DNA of 31,875 bases from a virus: positions 1 through 31,875 of the IMG/VR virus record IMGVR_UViG_3300031785_000030. One strand, 5' to 3'. The translations under genes were made by a program, and so were the position numbers. The notes beneath the pieces are model-generated. The model saw only the letters and a list, made by a program, of their open reading frames with translations, made no database searches and had not been told where the DNA came from. Shown here piece by piece: positions 23,078 to 28,785 of the stretch; position 1 is the first letter of the stretch; the number at the start of each line of letters is the position of its first letter.

Positions 23078-23156
23078 TAATACAAAAATAAGCGTGGTGA
23101 TTCGACAAGAACGCAACGAGTTGCGTGTCGAATCTACCACCTAGATTTTTGTATTA
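23078..23156 (+). ncRNA. extended 31-bp stacked hairpin
   Basis: Four stacked perfect stems: TAATACAAAAAT (23078-23089) with ATTTTTGTATTA (23145-23156); GTGGT (23094-23098) with ACCAC (23136-23140); GATTCGAC (23099-23106) with GTCGAATC (23127-23134); and ACGCAA (23111-23116) with TTGCGT (23121-23126) capped by CGAG. They are separated by small internal loops and a single bulge. No T-tract follows, so termination is unlikely. This is the longest continuous secondary structure in the window and lies about 70 bases before the first early gene. Confidence 0.8.
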
Positions 23157-23174
23157 TCCAGTAAAGTTGTGGTT

Positions 23175-23204
23175 TTGTGTCAGCATGGTCGTTGTGACCA
23201 TATT
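23175..23204 (+). promoter_or_regulatory. weak candidate early promoter with hairpin in the spacer
   Basis: TTGTGT (23175-23180) is followed after 18 bases by CATATT (23199-23204). Matches to consensus are modest. Initiation near 23212 would leave a short leader carrying the ACGGAG ribosome site before ATG 23227, the same short-leader design seen at the two better promoter candidates. The spacer contains the palindrome ATGGTC/GACCAT (23185-23201), a possible operator. Confidence 0.25.
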
Positions 23205-23226
23205 AACTTAACAAACGGAGAAAATT

Positions 23227-23664
23227 ATGAAAATCAAAAATATTACATCTACTGAATTATTTAAGTTGAAACTCGCTGTGGTGACCTTCCACAATGGCGA
23301 ACAAAATGCTTATTTAAGGGAGTCAATAGCAGGTGACGCTTGTTACTCATCTAACAATTCTTTAGAGTTTAAGGAGAACCAAATGTCAGATCAAAGGGCT
23401 AAGATCGCTAGTCTAACCCCTTGTGAGGGACAAGAAGTTGTTGACAAAAAGTTGGCATTTGCTGTTGATATCTACAGAAAAATGGAACTTGAGTTAGCCG
23501 AACTTACTGTTAGATTTGAGACTGATAAGGCAGTTTACAAGGCAGTAACTGATGAAGATTGGAAGCCAAGAGCAAAGACTTCTAAGCAAGATGTTTCTCA
23601 GATACTCAATGAAGCTGCAGCAATCTTAGGTAAGAATTACAAGCCTATCCAAGAAACTATCTAA
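23227..23664 (+). CDS. first early protein, unknown function
   Basis: 145 residues from ATG 23227, preceded by ACGGAG. The N-terminal 50 residues (MKIKNITSTELFKLKLAVVT, then YLRESIAGDACYSSNNSLEF) differ in style from the rest. From residue 53 (MSDQRAKIASLTPCEGQEVV) it is helical and charged, with VDIYRKMELELAELTVRFET and ILNEAAAILGKNYKPIQ. I do not recognise a family. It stands alone: a strong terminator follows at once, so it is a single-gene unit placed first in the early arm, a usual place for host-takeover or regulatory proteins. That role is inference only. Confidence 0.7.
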   Translation: MKIKNITSTELFKLKLAVVTFHNGEQNAYLRESIAGDACYSSNNSLEFKENQMSDQRAKIASLTPCEGQEVVDKKLAFAVDIYRKMELELAELTVRFETDKAVYKAVTDEDWKPRAKTSKQDVSQILNEAAAILGKNYKPIQETI

Positions 23665-23672
23665 CCTAATAA

Positions 23673-23700
23673 AAGGGCAGAGCAATCTGTCCTTTTTTTC
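23673..23700 (+). terminator. rho-independent terminator after first early gene
   Basis: AGGGCAGA pairs with TCTGTCCT (one G-T pair) around the loop GCAA, followed directly by seven T residues (23693-23699). It starts within 10 bases of the stop codon. The G-T pair is a wobble only in plus-strand RNA, so it is oriented to stop the rightward transcript. Confidence 0.85.
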
Positions 23701-23701
23701 T

Positions 23702-23778
23702 GTCAACCACGGTGGCTTTGTACTTGCTTATTGCACTAATCCTCAACTCCCCTTGATTATCAAAGTCAGGTGGTTGAC
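23702..23778 (+). repeat. inverted repeat in the gap before the second early unit
   Basis: GTCAACCAC (23702-23710) pairs perfectly with GTGGTTGAC (23770-23778), and CTTTG (23716-23720) with CAAAG (23761-23765). It begins directly after the terminator T-tract. It could be a regulatory RNA element or operator for the downstream operon; no clear promoter is visible. Confidence 0.55.
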
Positions 23779-23837
23779 CCAAACATCAGGCTGTAGATTT
23801 GTATATTTGCAGTAAACACAATCGAAAGGAAAACAAT

Positions 23838-23984
23838 ATGATAAAAAAATTAAACGACTTTTTTGAAAATAATATGATTGCATGGTGGCTACTTCACATT
23901 GTATTTGTCATAATAATGTGGATTGGTTTCATCTTTGCATTAGTCATTGCTTCAGATATAACTATGATTCACCAAGGAGGTTAA
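23838..23984 (+). CDS. small single-pass membrane protein
   Basis: 48 residues from ATG 23838, chosen because AAAGGA lies 7 bases upstream; the frame is open earlier but only from a poor start. After a charged N-terminus (MIKKLNDFFENN) there is one long hydrophobic segment, about residues 16-38 (WWLLHIVFVIIMWIGFIFAL), then a short polar tail. The positive N-terminus suggests an N-in orientation in the inner membrane. No family recognised. It shares the ribosome site of the next gene with its own stop (GGAGGTTAAC), so it is first in the DUF932 operon. Confidence 0.6.
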   Translation: MIKKLNDFFENNMIAWWLLHIVFVIIMWIGFIFALVIASDITMIHQGG

Positions 23985-23985
23985 C

Positions 23986-24873
23986 ATGAATCACATAACA
24001 CAAATCAATAACTTACAAACAGTCTTAGGTGACTATGACTTTCCAATAGATACAATATCTATGGCAGGTACATATGATGATGATTGTGAAACAAAGCTAG
24101 TCAAGTGCCATGATCGTATGATGATAGTCAGAACAGATACTATGGAATATCTTGGCAATCATTCGACTGCATACAGACCAGTAGAACACAAAGCTATCAT
24201 TGATCCTATTTATGAGATGATGCAAAAAGTATCAACAGACTTTGTGCCACAGATAACCATGATGCAAAATGGTGCAATGATGAAAGCTACATTTACTTGT
24301 AAAGATATTAAGATACAAGACCCTGCTCTTCAAGATTACATTGCATTTCGTATCACAGTTCGCAACTCATACAATGGTGTATGGTCTGTTATGATTACAG
24401 CAGATGGATTACGTTACTGGTGTAAGAATGGTTGTACTACTCCTGATAGGATTGCAAATTATACACAAAAACATAATGGTAAGTTCTATTACAAGTTTGA
24501 TCACATTGGACATTTGATTCAGGAGTTTCAATGTAATGAAGAACGCTATCGTGCATGGTACAACACACCAGTTACGCACCATGACGCAAATGAAATGTTT
24601 AATAAACTTACTTACACACCAAGACCTACAGTTGATGGCAGGTATCGTAATGAAAGACAGTTTCAAACTCTCATGGATACTTGGGCAAGATATCAAAAAG
24701 ACATTGGTTGTAACAAGTGGGGTTTATACAATGCAGTAACTGATTGGATATCTCACCCACAAGAAGTAAAAAATAAACATAAAACTACTGTCGAAAGAAA
24801 CAGTAAGTTGCTATCATATATGAACAGACCCAACTCAATGTTCTATATGAAAGGAAGTTACGGAACAATCTAA
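23986..24873 (+). CDS. DUF932-like phage/plasmid protein
   Basis: 295 residues, start ATG 23986 behind AAGGAGG. Landmarks are VRTDTMEYLGNHSTAYRPVE near residue 50, a conserved centre around AFRITVRNSYNGVWSVMITA and LRYWCKNGCTTPD, then KHNGKFYYKFDHIG and a late WGLYNAVTDWISHP. The order Y-R-P, beta-rich centre with N-S-Y-N/D-G, C-x-N-G and a late N-A-x-T-x-W helix is that of DUF932 proteins found on phages and plasmids. Function is unknown; they are frequent in early regions with replication and recombination genes. Confidence 0.78.
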   Translation: MNHITQINNLQTVLGDYDFPIDTISMAGTYDDDCETKLVKCHDRMMIVRTDTMEYLGNHSTAYRPVEHKAIIDPIYEMMQKVSTDFVPQITMMQNGAMMKATFTCKDIKIQDPALQDYIAFRITVRNSYNGVWSVMITADGLRYWCKNGCTTPDRIANYTQKHNGKFYYKFDHIGHLIQEFQCNEERYRAWYNTPVTHHDANEMFNKLTYTPRPTVDGRYRNERQFQTLMDTWARYQKDIGCNKWGLYNAVTDWISHPQEVKNKHKTTVERNSKLLSYMNRPNSMFYMKGSYGTI

Positions 24874-24890
24874 TAAAATGGAGGTTAACA

Positions 24891-25157
24891 ATGACACTAT
24901 TAGGTTTCAGAAAACAAGAGTTATCCACTTGTAGATCGATTGCAAGTATTGCTTTGCCACCTGAGTATAGGCTTATCTATACTCATATGGCTGCACTTGG
25001 AGTTGATCGTAGTGGACTCAATGAAGAATCATGGGTTAATAAAATGACTGCTATGACTATCAAAGTACATGAACGACAATATGCTGATAGACAAGCAAGT
25101 GTTATGATTCAAGATATACTTGATGATGCAGCAGTCAAACACATGAACTTCAAATGA
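24891..25157 (+). CDS. hypothetical early protein
   Basis: 88 residues from ATG 24891, behind TGGAGGTTAACA. MTLLGFRKQELSTCRSIASI is followed by LPPEYRLIYTHMAALGVDRS and a helical second half (VNKMTAMTIKVHERQYADRQ). No transmembrane segment, metal site or family is recognised. It is downstream of the DUF932-like gene with the same type of ribosome site, and its stop overlaps the start of the XRE regulator (ATGA), so the two are probably translated together. Confidence 0.65.
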   Translation: MTLLGFRKQELSTCRSIASIALPPEYRLIYTHMAALGVDRSGLNEESWVNKMTAMTIKVHERQYADRQASVMIQDILDDAAVKHMNFK

Positions 25158-25384
25158 AGAATACAGTAAGGTATCAATACAAATCAATAATAGAAAAATT
25201 AGTCTTTCTCCGTAAGATGAGAAGGCTTTCACAAGAAAAATTAGCATTAGAGATTGGTGTTGATACCAAACTGTTTGGTCAATGGGAACGACTAGCAGTT
25301 GAGCCACGACTATTTAACCTGCTTTGTTGGTGTGAAGCATTGCAGGTTTATTTAACTATAACAGCAACAGATGAGGAGTTTTAA
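25154..25384 (+). CDS. XRE-family helix-turn-helix regulator
   Basis: 76 residues. The domain spans almost the whole protein: IIEKLVFLRKMRRLSQEKLA, then LEIGVDTKLFGQWERLAVEP and LFNLLCWCEALQVYLTI. The order of R-x-x-R-x-L-S-Q-E-x-L-A, G-V-D, W-E-R and L-x-x-L-x-x-W-x-x-A-L is a Cro/CI-type helix-turn-helix. It is the only clear transcription factor with this fold in the window and a candidate for switching early and late expression, for example at the palindromes around 22233-22280 or 22876-22887. Start overlaps the preceding stop. Confidence 0.82.
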   Translation: MKNTVRYQYKSIIEKLVFLRKMRRLSQEKLALEIGVDTKLFGQWERLAVEPRLFNLLCWCEALQVYLTITATDEEF

Positions 25385-25540
25385 ATGTATAAGTTACAAT
25401 TTAATGAAGATGAAATGTCAGCTATGTCGGCAGTATTAAAATTTATGATCAAACATTTTTATAAAGATGATCTTGATGATAAAGTTTATTTACAGTTAAA
25501 TGCACTTAGAAATAAGATTGCAAATGCCGAGCAAGAGTAA
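25385..25540 (+). CDS. 51-residue acidic-helical protein
   Basis: 51 residues starting on the base after the XRE stop: MYKLQFNEDEMSAMSAVLKF, then MIKHFYKDDLDDKVYLQLNA and RNKIANAEQE. It is helical, without cysteines or a membrane segment. GAGGAG lies 6 bases before the ATG inside the preceding gene, which supports it. Its end overlaps the next gene by 17 bases. No family recognised. Confidence 0.6.
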   Translation: MYKLQFNEDEMSAMSAVLKFMIKHFYKDDLDDKVYLQLNALRNKIANAEQE

Positions 25541-25835
25541 ACGTAAAGGAAACTACCATGAGAATTGGTTTGTAAAACTATTTAACTCATGGAAGTTACC
25601 TGCTAAAAAAGTACCACTATCAGGTAGTCTTGGTGGTGAGCATACTGGTGACATCAAACTAATTATCAATGATAAAGAGTATGTTGTTGAAATAAAATAC
25701 AGAGCAGTAGATAAATTTCCTAGTGTTTTCAAAGTCTTAGAAGGAAAAGATATTGCTTTGTATAAAAGAAAAACTGGTGAACCAAGATGGGTTATGATTC
25801 TACCAGATATAATAGTAAAGGAGATACTAAAATGA
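25524..25835 (+). CDS. Hjc-like PD-(D/E)XK endonuclease
   Basis: 103 residues from ATG 25524 (MPSKSKRKGNYHENWFVKLF); the frame is open 8 codons earlier but only from a weak start. An N-terminal G-x-x-x-E helix (Glu13), then LSGSLGGEHTGDIKL and KEYVVEIKYRA give the pattern E...D-x(12)-E-x-K with Asp43, Glu56 and Lys58, the PD-(D/E)XK site as arranged in Hjc/RecU-type Holliday junction resolvases. It could resolve branched replication or recombination intermediates made by the ERF/exonuclease pair before packaging. Small size and lack of other domains fit a resolvase, although a nicking nuclease is possible. Confidence 0.72.
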   Translation: MPSKSKRKGNYHENWFVKLFNSWKLPAKKVPLSGSLGGEHTGDIKLIINDKEYVVEIKYRAVDKFPSVFKVLEGKDIALYKRKTGEPRWVMILPDIIVKEILK

Positions 25836-26029
25836 CAGACCTAAAATGTATCATCTGTAAAGGTGAAATAGATATTCATTATGATGACAATGGTGAAGTA
25901 ATATGGGATCAAGGCAATAATGCTCAACCAGTTGCTGATGGTAAATGTTGTGATAAATGTAATATGGATATTGTATTACCACATAGATTAGCAGATACTT
26001 ATTTAAATAAAGGAGGTGCAAATGGCTAA
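25832..26029 (+). CDS. Cys-rich putative zinc-binding phage protein
   Basis: 65 residues from ATG 25832, overlapping the previous stop (ATGA). CIICKGEIDI supplies CxxC, and GKCCDKCNMDIVLPHRL supplies CCxxC, 36 residues later, enough for one zinc site. Between them VIWDQGNNAQPVADG is a conserved loop; the whole pattern (C-x-x-C, W-x-x-G-N-N-A-x-P-V, CC-x-x-CN) is a small family common in marine and other phages. Role unknown; possibly nucleic-acid or protein binding. Confidence 0.75.
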   Translation: MTDLKCIICKGEIDIHYDDNGEVIWDQGNNAQPVADGKCCDKCNMDIVLPHRLADTYLNKGGANG

Positions 26030-26246
26030 CTTACAAAATAATGTATACCTTGAATACTTACAAAAGGTAGCAGAAATCGAAGGACTTGCAGTAAAAATCA
26101 GCGAGTCTGAAGATGTGGCTGAAGTAAAAAGATTCGTTAATTATAAAATGAAACCAAAACTTCAGCATGAAAAAGAGTGGTGTGACTTCTTCGCAGAACA
26201 ATTCTTTAATGAATACTGGGGAGAATACAATGCCGAAATTAACTAA
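26022..26246 (+). CDS. hypothetical small acidic protein
   Basis: 74 residues from ATG 26022, chosen because GGAGG lies 6 bases upstream. MANLQNNVYLEYLQKVAEIE, then SESEDVAEVKRFVNYKMKPK and WCDFFAEQFFNEYWGEYN. It is helical, with an aromatic-rich acidic end that could bind a partner. It overlaps the stop of the Cys-rich protein and the start of the DnaT-like gene. No family recognised. Confidence 0.6.
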   Translation: MANLQNNVYLEYLQKVAEIEGLAVKISESEDVAEVKRFVNYKMKPKLQHEKEWCDFFAEQFFNEYWGEYNAEIN

Positions 26247-26499
26247 CGAGTGGCAACCAAGCCAAGAAGTAATTAACAAATACAAGGAGGTCAACCATGA
26301 CAGAGAAATCAAATACTTCAAACATTTCTATATTACAAACTCGTATTCTAAAGAAGACTGGAATACAGTCTATAGCGAATGGTGTAAGAAACAACTCACT
26401 CGCAAAAACACTGGTCGAACAAGCAGGATCAGACCCAAACAAAGTAACGAAAGCGACAGTTTCTATCTTGGAGTCTATAATCAACTCAAAGATAACTGA
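26230..26499 (+). CDS. DnaT-like primosomal/replication protein
   Basis: 89 residues from ATG 26230, behind GGGGAGAATAC. The first 55 residues (KLTNEWQPSQEVINKYKEVN, then FKHFYITNSYSKEDWNTVYS and EWCKK) follow the pattern W-x-P-S ... F-x-x-F/Y-x-x ... D-W-x-x-x-x-x-x-W seen in DnaT C-terminal-domain-like phage replication proteins, with Trp8, Pro10, Trp44 and Trp51. Such proteins bind single-stranded DNA and help load the host helicase. The C-terminal 30 residues are basic and poor in pattern and overlap the next gene by 203 bases, so the true product may be partly dual-coded. Confidence 0.55.
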   Translation: MPKLTNEWQPSQEVINKYKEVNHDREIKYFKHFYITNSYSKEDWNTVYSEWCKKQLTRKNTGRTSRIRPKQSNESDSFYLGVYNQLKDN

Positions 26500-26908
26500 G
26501 AAAACTAACAATCAATACATATTCTTTCGTTGGGAGTTAGCACCTATATGTGAGATAGCTGATGACTTGTACGACAATCGTGTCAAAGTCATCAAAGCAA
26601 TGGAAGAGTGCATGACTGTAGCTGATACAAAAGATGTACATCAATGGCTGATGGAAGTCATGGTATGTACAGCAAAGCAGAGCCACTTAACAGAAAAGGA
26701 TCTAGCCTTCAAAGCAAGAGTGTATGCCAAGAAGTTTGAGCATGTACCTGCAGACATAATGAAATATGCTTGTGACAAAGTCATTATGAATTGCAAGTTC
26801 TTTCCAACTGTGGCAGAGATCAACGAGTATATAGAGCCAATGCTGCACTATCGTAAGTCATTGGTCGAAGCAGTATCAAGCAAACTAATTTCAGCAATAG
26901 GAGAATGA
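26297..26908 (+). CDS. putative helicase loader-like replication protein
   Basis: 203 residues from ATG 26297, which has a near-perfect AAGGAGG 6 bases upstream although it lies inside the DnaT-like frame. The C-terminal half shows CTAKQSHLTEKDLAFKARVY, then FEHVPADIMKYACDKVI and FFPTVAEINEYIEPML. The build, W-x-x-x-x-x-L, helix, P-A-D-x-x-x-x-A, then F-F/W-P-x-x-A-E-I, is shared by lambda P/G39P-type loaders and related alphaproteobacterial phage proteins. I infer recruitment of host DnaB helicase; there is no ATPase motif. Distinguishing loader from a general replication protein needs structure comparison. Confidence 0.6.
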   Translation: MTEKSNTSNISILQTRILKKTGIQSIANGVRNNSLAKTLVEQAGSDPNKVTKATVSILESIINSKITEKTNNQYIFFRWELAPICEIADDLYDNRVKVIKAMEECMTVADTKDVHQWLMEVMVCTAKQSHLTEKDLAFKARVYAKKFEHVPADIMKYACDKVIMNCKFFPTVAEINEYIEPMLHYRKSLVEAVSSKLISAIGE

Positions 26909-26909
26909 A

Positions 26910-27122
26910 GTGACAGAAACATATGAAAAAATGAATAAATGGGCAGAGCAAAATGAAATGAAAATATCTGAAGCAACACAAGTAGCTATAGATAGAGCAA
27001 TTATCTTACAAAAGATGAAAGGTAACGATACTTTCAAAGATATATGGCTTGGTAATGGTTGGCTATCAAAAGATAAAGATGGCAAAATTACTTTTACACC
27101 AACAAAACAATTACCTTATTAG
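26910..27122 (+). CDS. hypothetical early protein
   Basis: 70 residues from GTG 26910, with AGGAG 7 bases upstream. MTETYEKMNKWAEQNEMKIS, then EATQVAIDRAIILQKMKGND and WLGNGWLSKDKDGKITFTP. The protein is a helical hairpin followed by a small beta end. It follows the loader-like gene by one base and is probably translated with it. No family recognised. Confidence 0.6.
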   Translation: MTETYEKMNKWAEQNEMKISEATQVAIDRAIILQKMKGNDTFKDIWLGNGWLSKDKDGKITFTPTKQLPY

Positions 27123-27131
27123 GAGAAAAAA

Positions 27132-27308
27132 ATGAGTGAAGAAAGATTTGAAGATGCACCTGAAGCATTAAAAGAAAAAGATTATCAAAGGTACATACCT
27201 AAACCCTATATGAATTATTTCAAATCAGTTCAGTTTTATTCTGATCGAGATGAAAAAATTCAACCTAAAGGTGTGACTGCTGATTACAGAGGTTATGCAA
27301 AAGCATAA
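27132..27308 (+). CDS. 58-residue hypothetical protein
   Basis: 58 residues from ATG 27132, with TAGGAG 7 bases upstream: MSEERFEDAPEALKEKDYQR, then YIPKPYMNYFKSVQFYSDRD and GVTADYRGYAKA. It is charged and aromatic-rich, without membrane segments or cysteines. The ribosome site and the last place in the operon, just before an inverted repeat and a new promoter, support it as a gene. Function unknown. Confidence 0.6.
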   Translation: MSEERFEDAPEALKEKDYQRYIPKPYMNYFKSVQFYSDRDEKIQPKGVTADYRGYAKA

Positions 27309-27313
27309 ATAGA

Positions 27314-27367
27314 ATTTACATCATGTCTCAGTTACGTTCTGCAGGACAAAACACCTCTGATGTAAAT
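27314..27367 (+). repeat. 10-bp inverted repeat closing the first early operon
   Basis: ATTTACATCA (27314-27323) pairs perfectly with TGATGTAAAT (27358-27367) around a 34-base interior that itself contains the near-palindrome GTTCTGCAGGAC. It begins 5 bases after the last stop of the operon and ends 10 bases before the next promoter. No T-tract follows, so an operator or RNA-processing site is as likely as a terminator. Confidence 0.55.
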
Positions 27368-27377
27368 GATTAAGTGC

Positions 27378-27406
27378 TTGATTTATAACAATAAATGTAG
27401 TATGCT
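27378..27406 (+). promoter_or_regulatory. candidate sigma70-type promoter of the recombination module
   Basis: TTGATT (27378-27383) is followed after exactly 17 bases by TATGCT (27401-27406), each matching four of six consensus bases. Initiation near 27413 gives a 16-base leader containing TTGGAGG before the exonuclease ATG at 27429. Host RNA polymerase would be needed, which fits the absence of a phage polymerase. Confidence 0.55.
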
Positions 27407-27428
27407 GATAGCAAGATTGGAGGTCTAA

Positions 27429-28226
27429 ATGGCAGATGAACTACGTCACGCACCTATGCGTGAGGACTTCATCAGAGGTAGCGATATGGTATCTTTGATG
27501 CAAGGCAAGTGGGAAGAACTATGGAAAATCAAAATGGGATTGCTTGGTCGTAAAGATTTGCGATACGAGTTCAATGTTAGGTTAGGTTCTTTCACAGAAA
27601 CTTTTAACTTATTGTGGCTACAAGAATTTTATGAATATGATTTTGTACCACAACAAGCGTACACAAAAATGTATGGTAGCATCAAACTACAAGGTACATT
27701 AGATGGTGTAGAAGCTGATAGAAAGATTGGTGTAGAATGTAAGCATACACATAGTCGTAATCATATGAGCGATATGTTAGATTACTATATGCCACAGATG
27801 CAGTTCTATCTTTACATATCAGGACTAAAAAAAATGGTATTCTCTGTGATTTTTGGTAACAGACATGATTGTGTAGTTGTTAGTGCTAACGAACAATACC
27901 AAAGTGAGATGTTATATAAGATTAAATCATTTTGGGAATATGTTACACATAATAAACAGCCTGAAGATTATGTGTCAGAGATAAAGCAAAGTATCAAAGA
28001 CAACATACCGATTGATGGCAAAGTCAAACGTGATGTATCAAGAAGTAATAGCTTTGCACTAGCAAGTACAGAATATTTATTGCATGAAGAGAATGCAAAA
28101 GTATTTGAGAATGCAAAGAAAGAACTAAAAGCAGAGATGAAAGACAATGAGTCAGAAATATATAATGACAAAATAAGTGTCAAAAGAGATAAGCGTGGGT
28201 CAATTCGCATAACAAAAAAAGGGTAA
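27429..28226 (+). CDS. YqaJ / lambda-exonuclease-like PD-(D/E)XK nuclease
   Basis: 265 residues. Family landmarks: RLGSFTETF (Gly53 and Glu57), LQGTLDGVEAD with Asp92, GVECKHTH with Glu103 and Lys105, and YYMPQMQFYLYISG with the Gln123-x-Gln125 helix. This is the order of the YqaJ/lambda exonuclease fold, which digests the 5' strand of double-stranded DNA ends to give 3' tails. The gene for its natural partner, an ERF annealing protein, follows at 28273, so the two form a SynExo-type recombinase. The last 60 residues are a charged tail that may hold the partner. Its own promoter lies just upstream. Confidence 0.85.
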   Translation: MADELRHAPMREDFIRGSDMVSLMQGKWEELWKIKMGLLGRKDLRYEFNVRLGSFTETFNLLWLQEFYEYDFVPQQAYTKMYGSIKLQGTLDGVEADRKIGVECKHTHSRNHMSDMLDYYMPQMQFYLYISGLKKMVFSVIFGNRHDCVVVSANEQYQSEMLYKIKSFWEYVTHNKQPEDYVSEIKQSIKDNIPIDGKVKRDVSRSNSFALASTEYLLHEENAKVFENAKKELKAEMKDNESEIYNDKISVKRDKRGSIRITKKG

Positions 28227-28246
28227 GCAGACCCACTTACCCTTTT
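28217..28246 (+). terminator. perfect 11-bp hairpin at the end of the exonuclease gene
   Basis: AAAAGGGTAAG (28217-28227), which contains the TAA stop, pairs perfectly with CTTACCCTTTT (28236-28246) around an 8-base loop. The T-tract is only four bases and lies within the stem, so termination may be partial, lowering but not abolishing read-through into the ERF gene, which has no clear promoter of its own. Confidence 0.6.
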
Positions 28247-28272
28247 AACTATCTGTAAAATGGAGGTCTTAC

Positions 28273-28785
28273 ATGACAGATACTAATACTAATACCAAAA
28301 AAACTGTGCCAAGTAAAGCACACCCCAAAGTTACAGCAACTTTGAAACAAGCAATGCTAGAATTTCAAAGACTTGCTGTGACTGCCAAGAAAGATGGCAA
28401 GAACCCACACTTCAGAAGTAACTACTCTACGCTTGAGTCTGTTATCTCTGCAGTAAATCAGGGTAATCAGTTTGGTTTATTCTTTACCCAAGAGATTGAT
28501 TATGTTTACACCAGTCACATGGAAACCAAATCAGAAGTGGTAGTAGTCACTACAGTACGTCACGTTATTGATGAATCTACTTATGTGTCAAAGCTACCAA
28601 TCATAATGTCACAAACTAATTATGAAAACCCACAGAAGATTGGCTCTGCTATAACATATGCCAAGCGATATACATTGCAGTCGGTGTATGGTCTGCCATC
28701 AGAAGATGATGATGGTAATGAAGCAAGTAAGCCTACAATCCAAGTCAGCAAACCAAAGATGAAAGGAGAAGATGATGGATTATGA
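28273..28785 (+). CDS. ERF-family single-strand annealing protein
   Basis: 170 residues from ATG 28273, behind TGGAGGTCTTAC. The family signature GSAITYAKRYTLQSVYGL (residues 124-141) followed by an acidic DDDGN is unmistakable, and the upstream part KNPHFRSNYSTLESVISAV with F-x-x-Y-A/S-x-L-x-x-V is also typical. ERF proteins form rings on single-stranded DNA and pair homologous strands. With the exonuclease it can join terminal repeats or make concatemers for packaging. The C-terminal Lys-rich tail overlaps the next gene start by 14 bases. Confidence 0.92.
   Translation: MTDTNTNTKKTVPSKAHPKVTATLKQAMLEFQRLAVTAKKDGKNPHFRSNYSTLESVISAVNQGNQFGLFFTQEIDYVYTSHMETKSEVVVVTTVRHVIDESTYVSKLPIIMSQTNYENPQKIGSAITYAKRYTLQSVYGLPSEDDDGNEASKPTIQVSKPKMKGEDDGL

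Larger units (their letters stand above)
22340..23201 (+). ncRNA. highly structured non-coding region; candidate large ncRNA(s), origin or packaging site
   Basis: About 860 bases without a credible coding frame. They contain at least nine well-formed stems, several nested: 22340-22361, the three-way junction 22373-22520, 22531-22613, 22630-22687, 22691-22768, 22946-22987, 23011-23070, 23078-23156 and 23185-23201. In the stems I checked, six G-T pairs become G-U wobble if the plus strand is transcribed, against one or two for the minus strand, so a rightward RNA is favoured. A less structured AT-rich stretch (about 22822-22945) may split it into two units. Known large phage RNAs such as GOLLD or ROOL are of similar size, but I cannot match a consensus. 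A hairpin-rich replication origin or terminase recognition site are alternatives. Confidence 0.6.

Noticed and set aside
22340-23201. CRISPR array or tRNA cluster as explanation for the repeats
   Set aside because: The repeats are inverted, not regularly spaced direct repeats, and no arm has a T-loop or acceptor pattern of a tRNA.
24409-24696. Minus-strand 95-codon frame inside the DUF932-like gene
   Set aside because: Antisense to a well-supported gene, no ribosome site, no recognisable protein.
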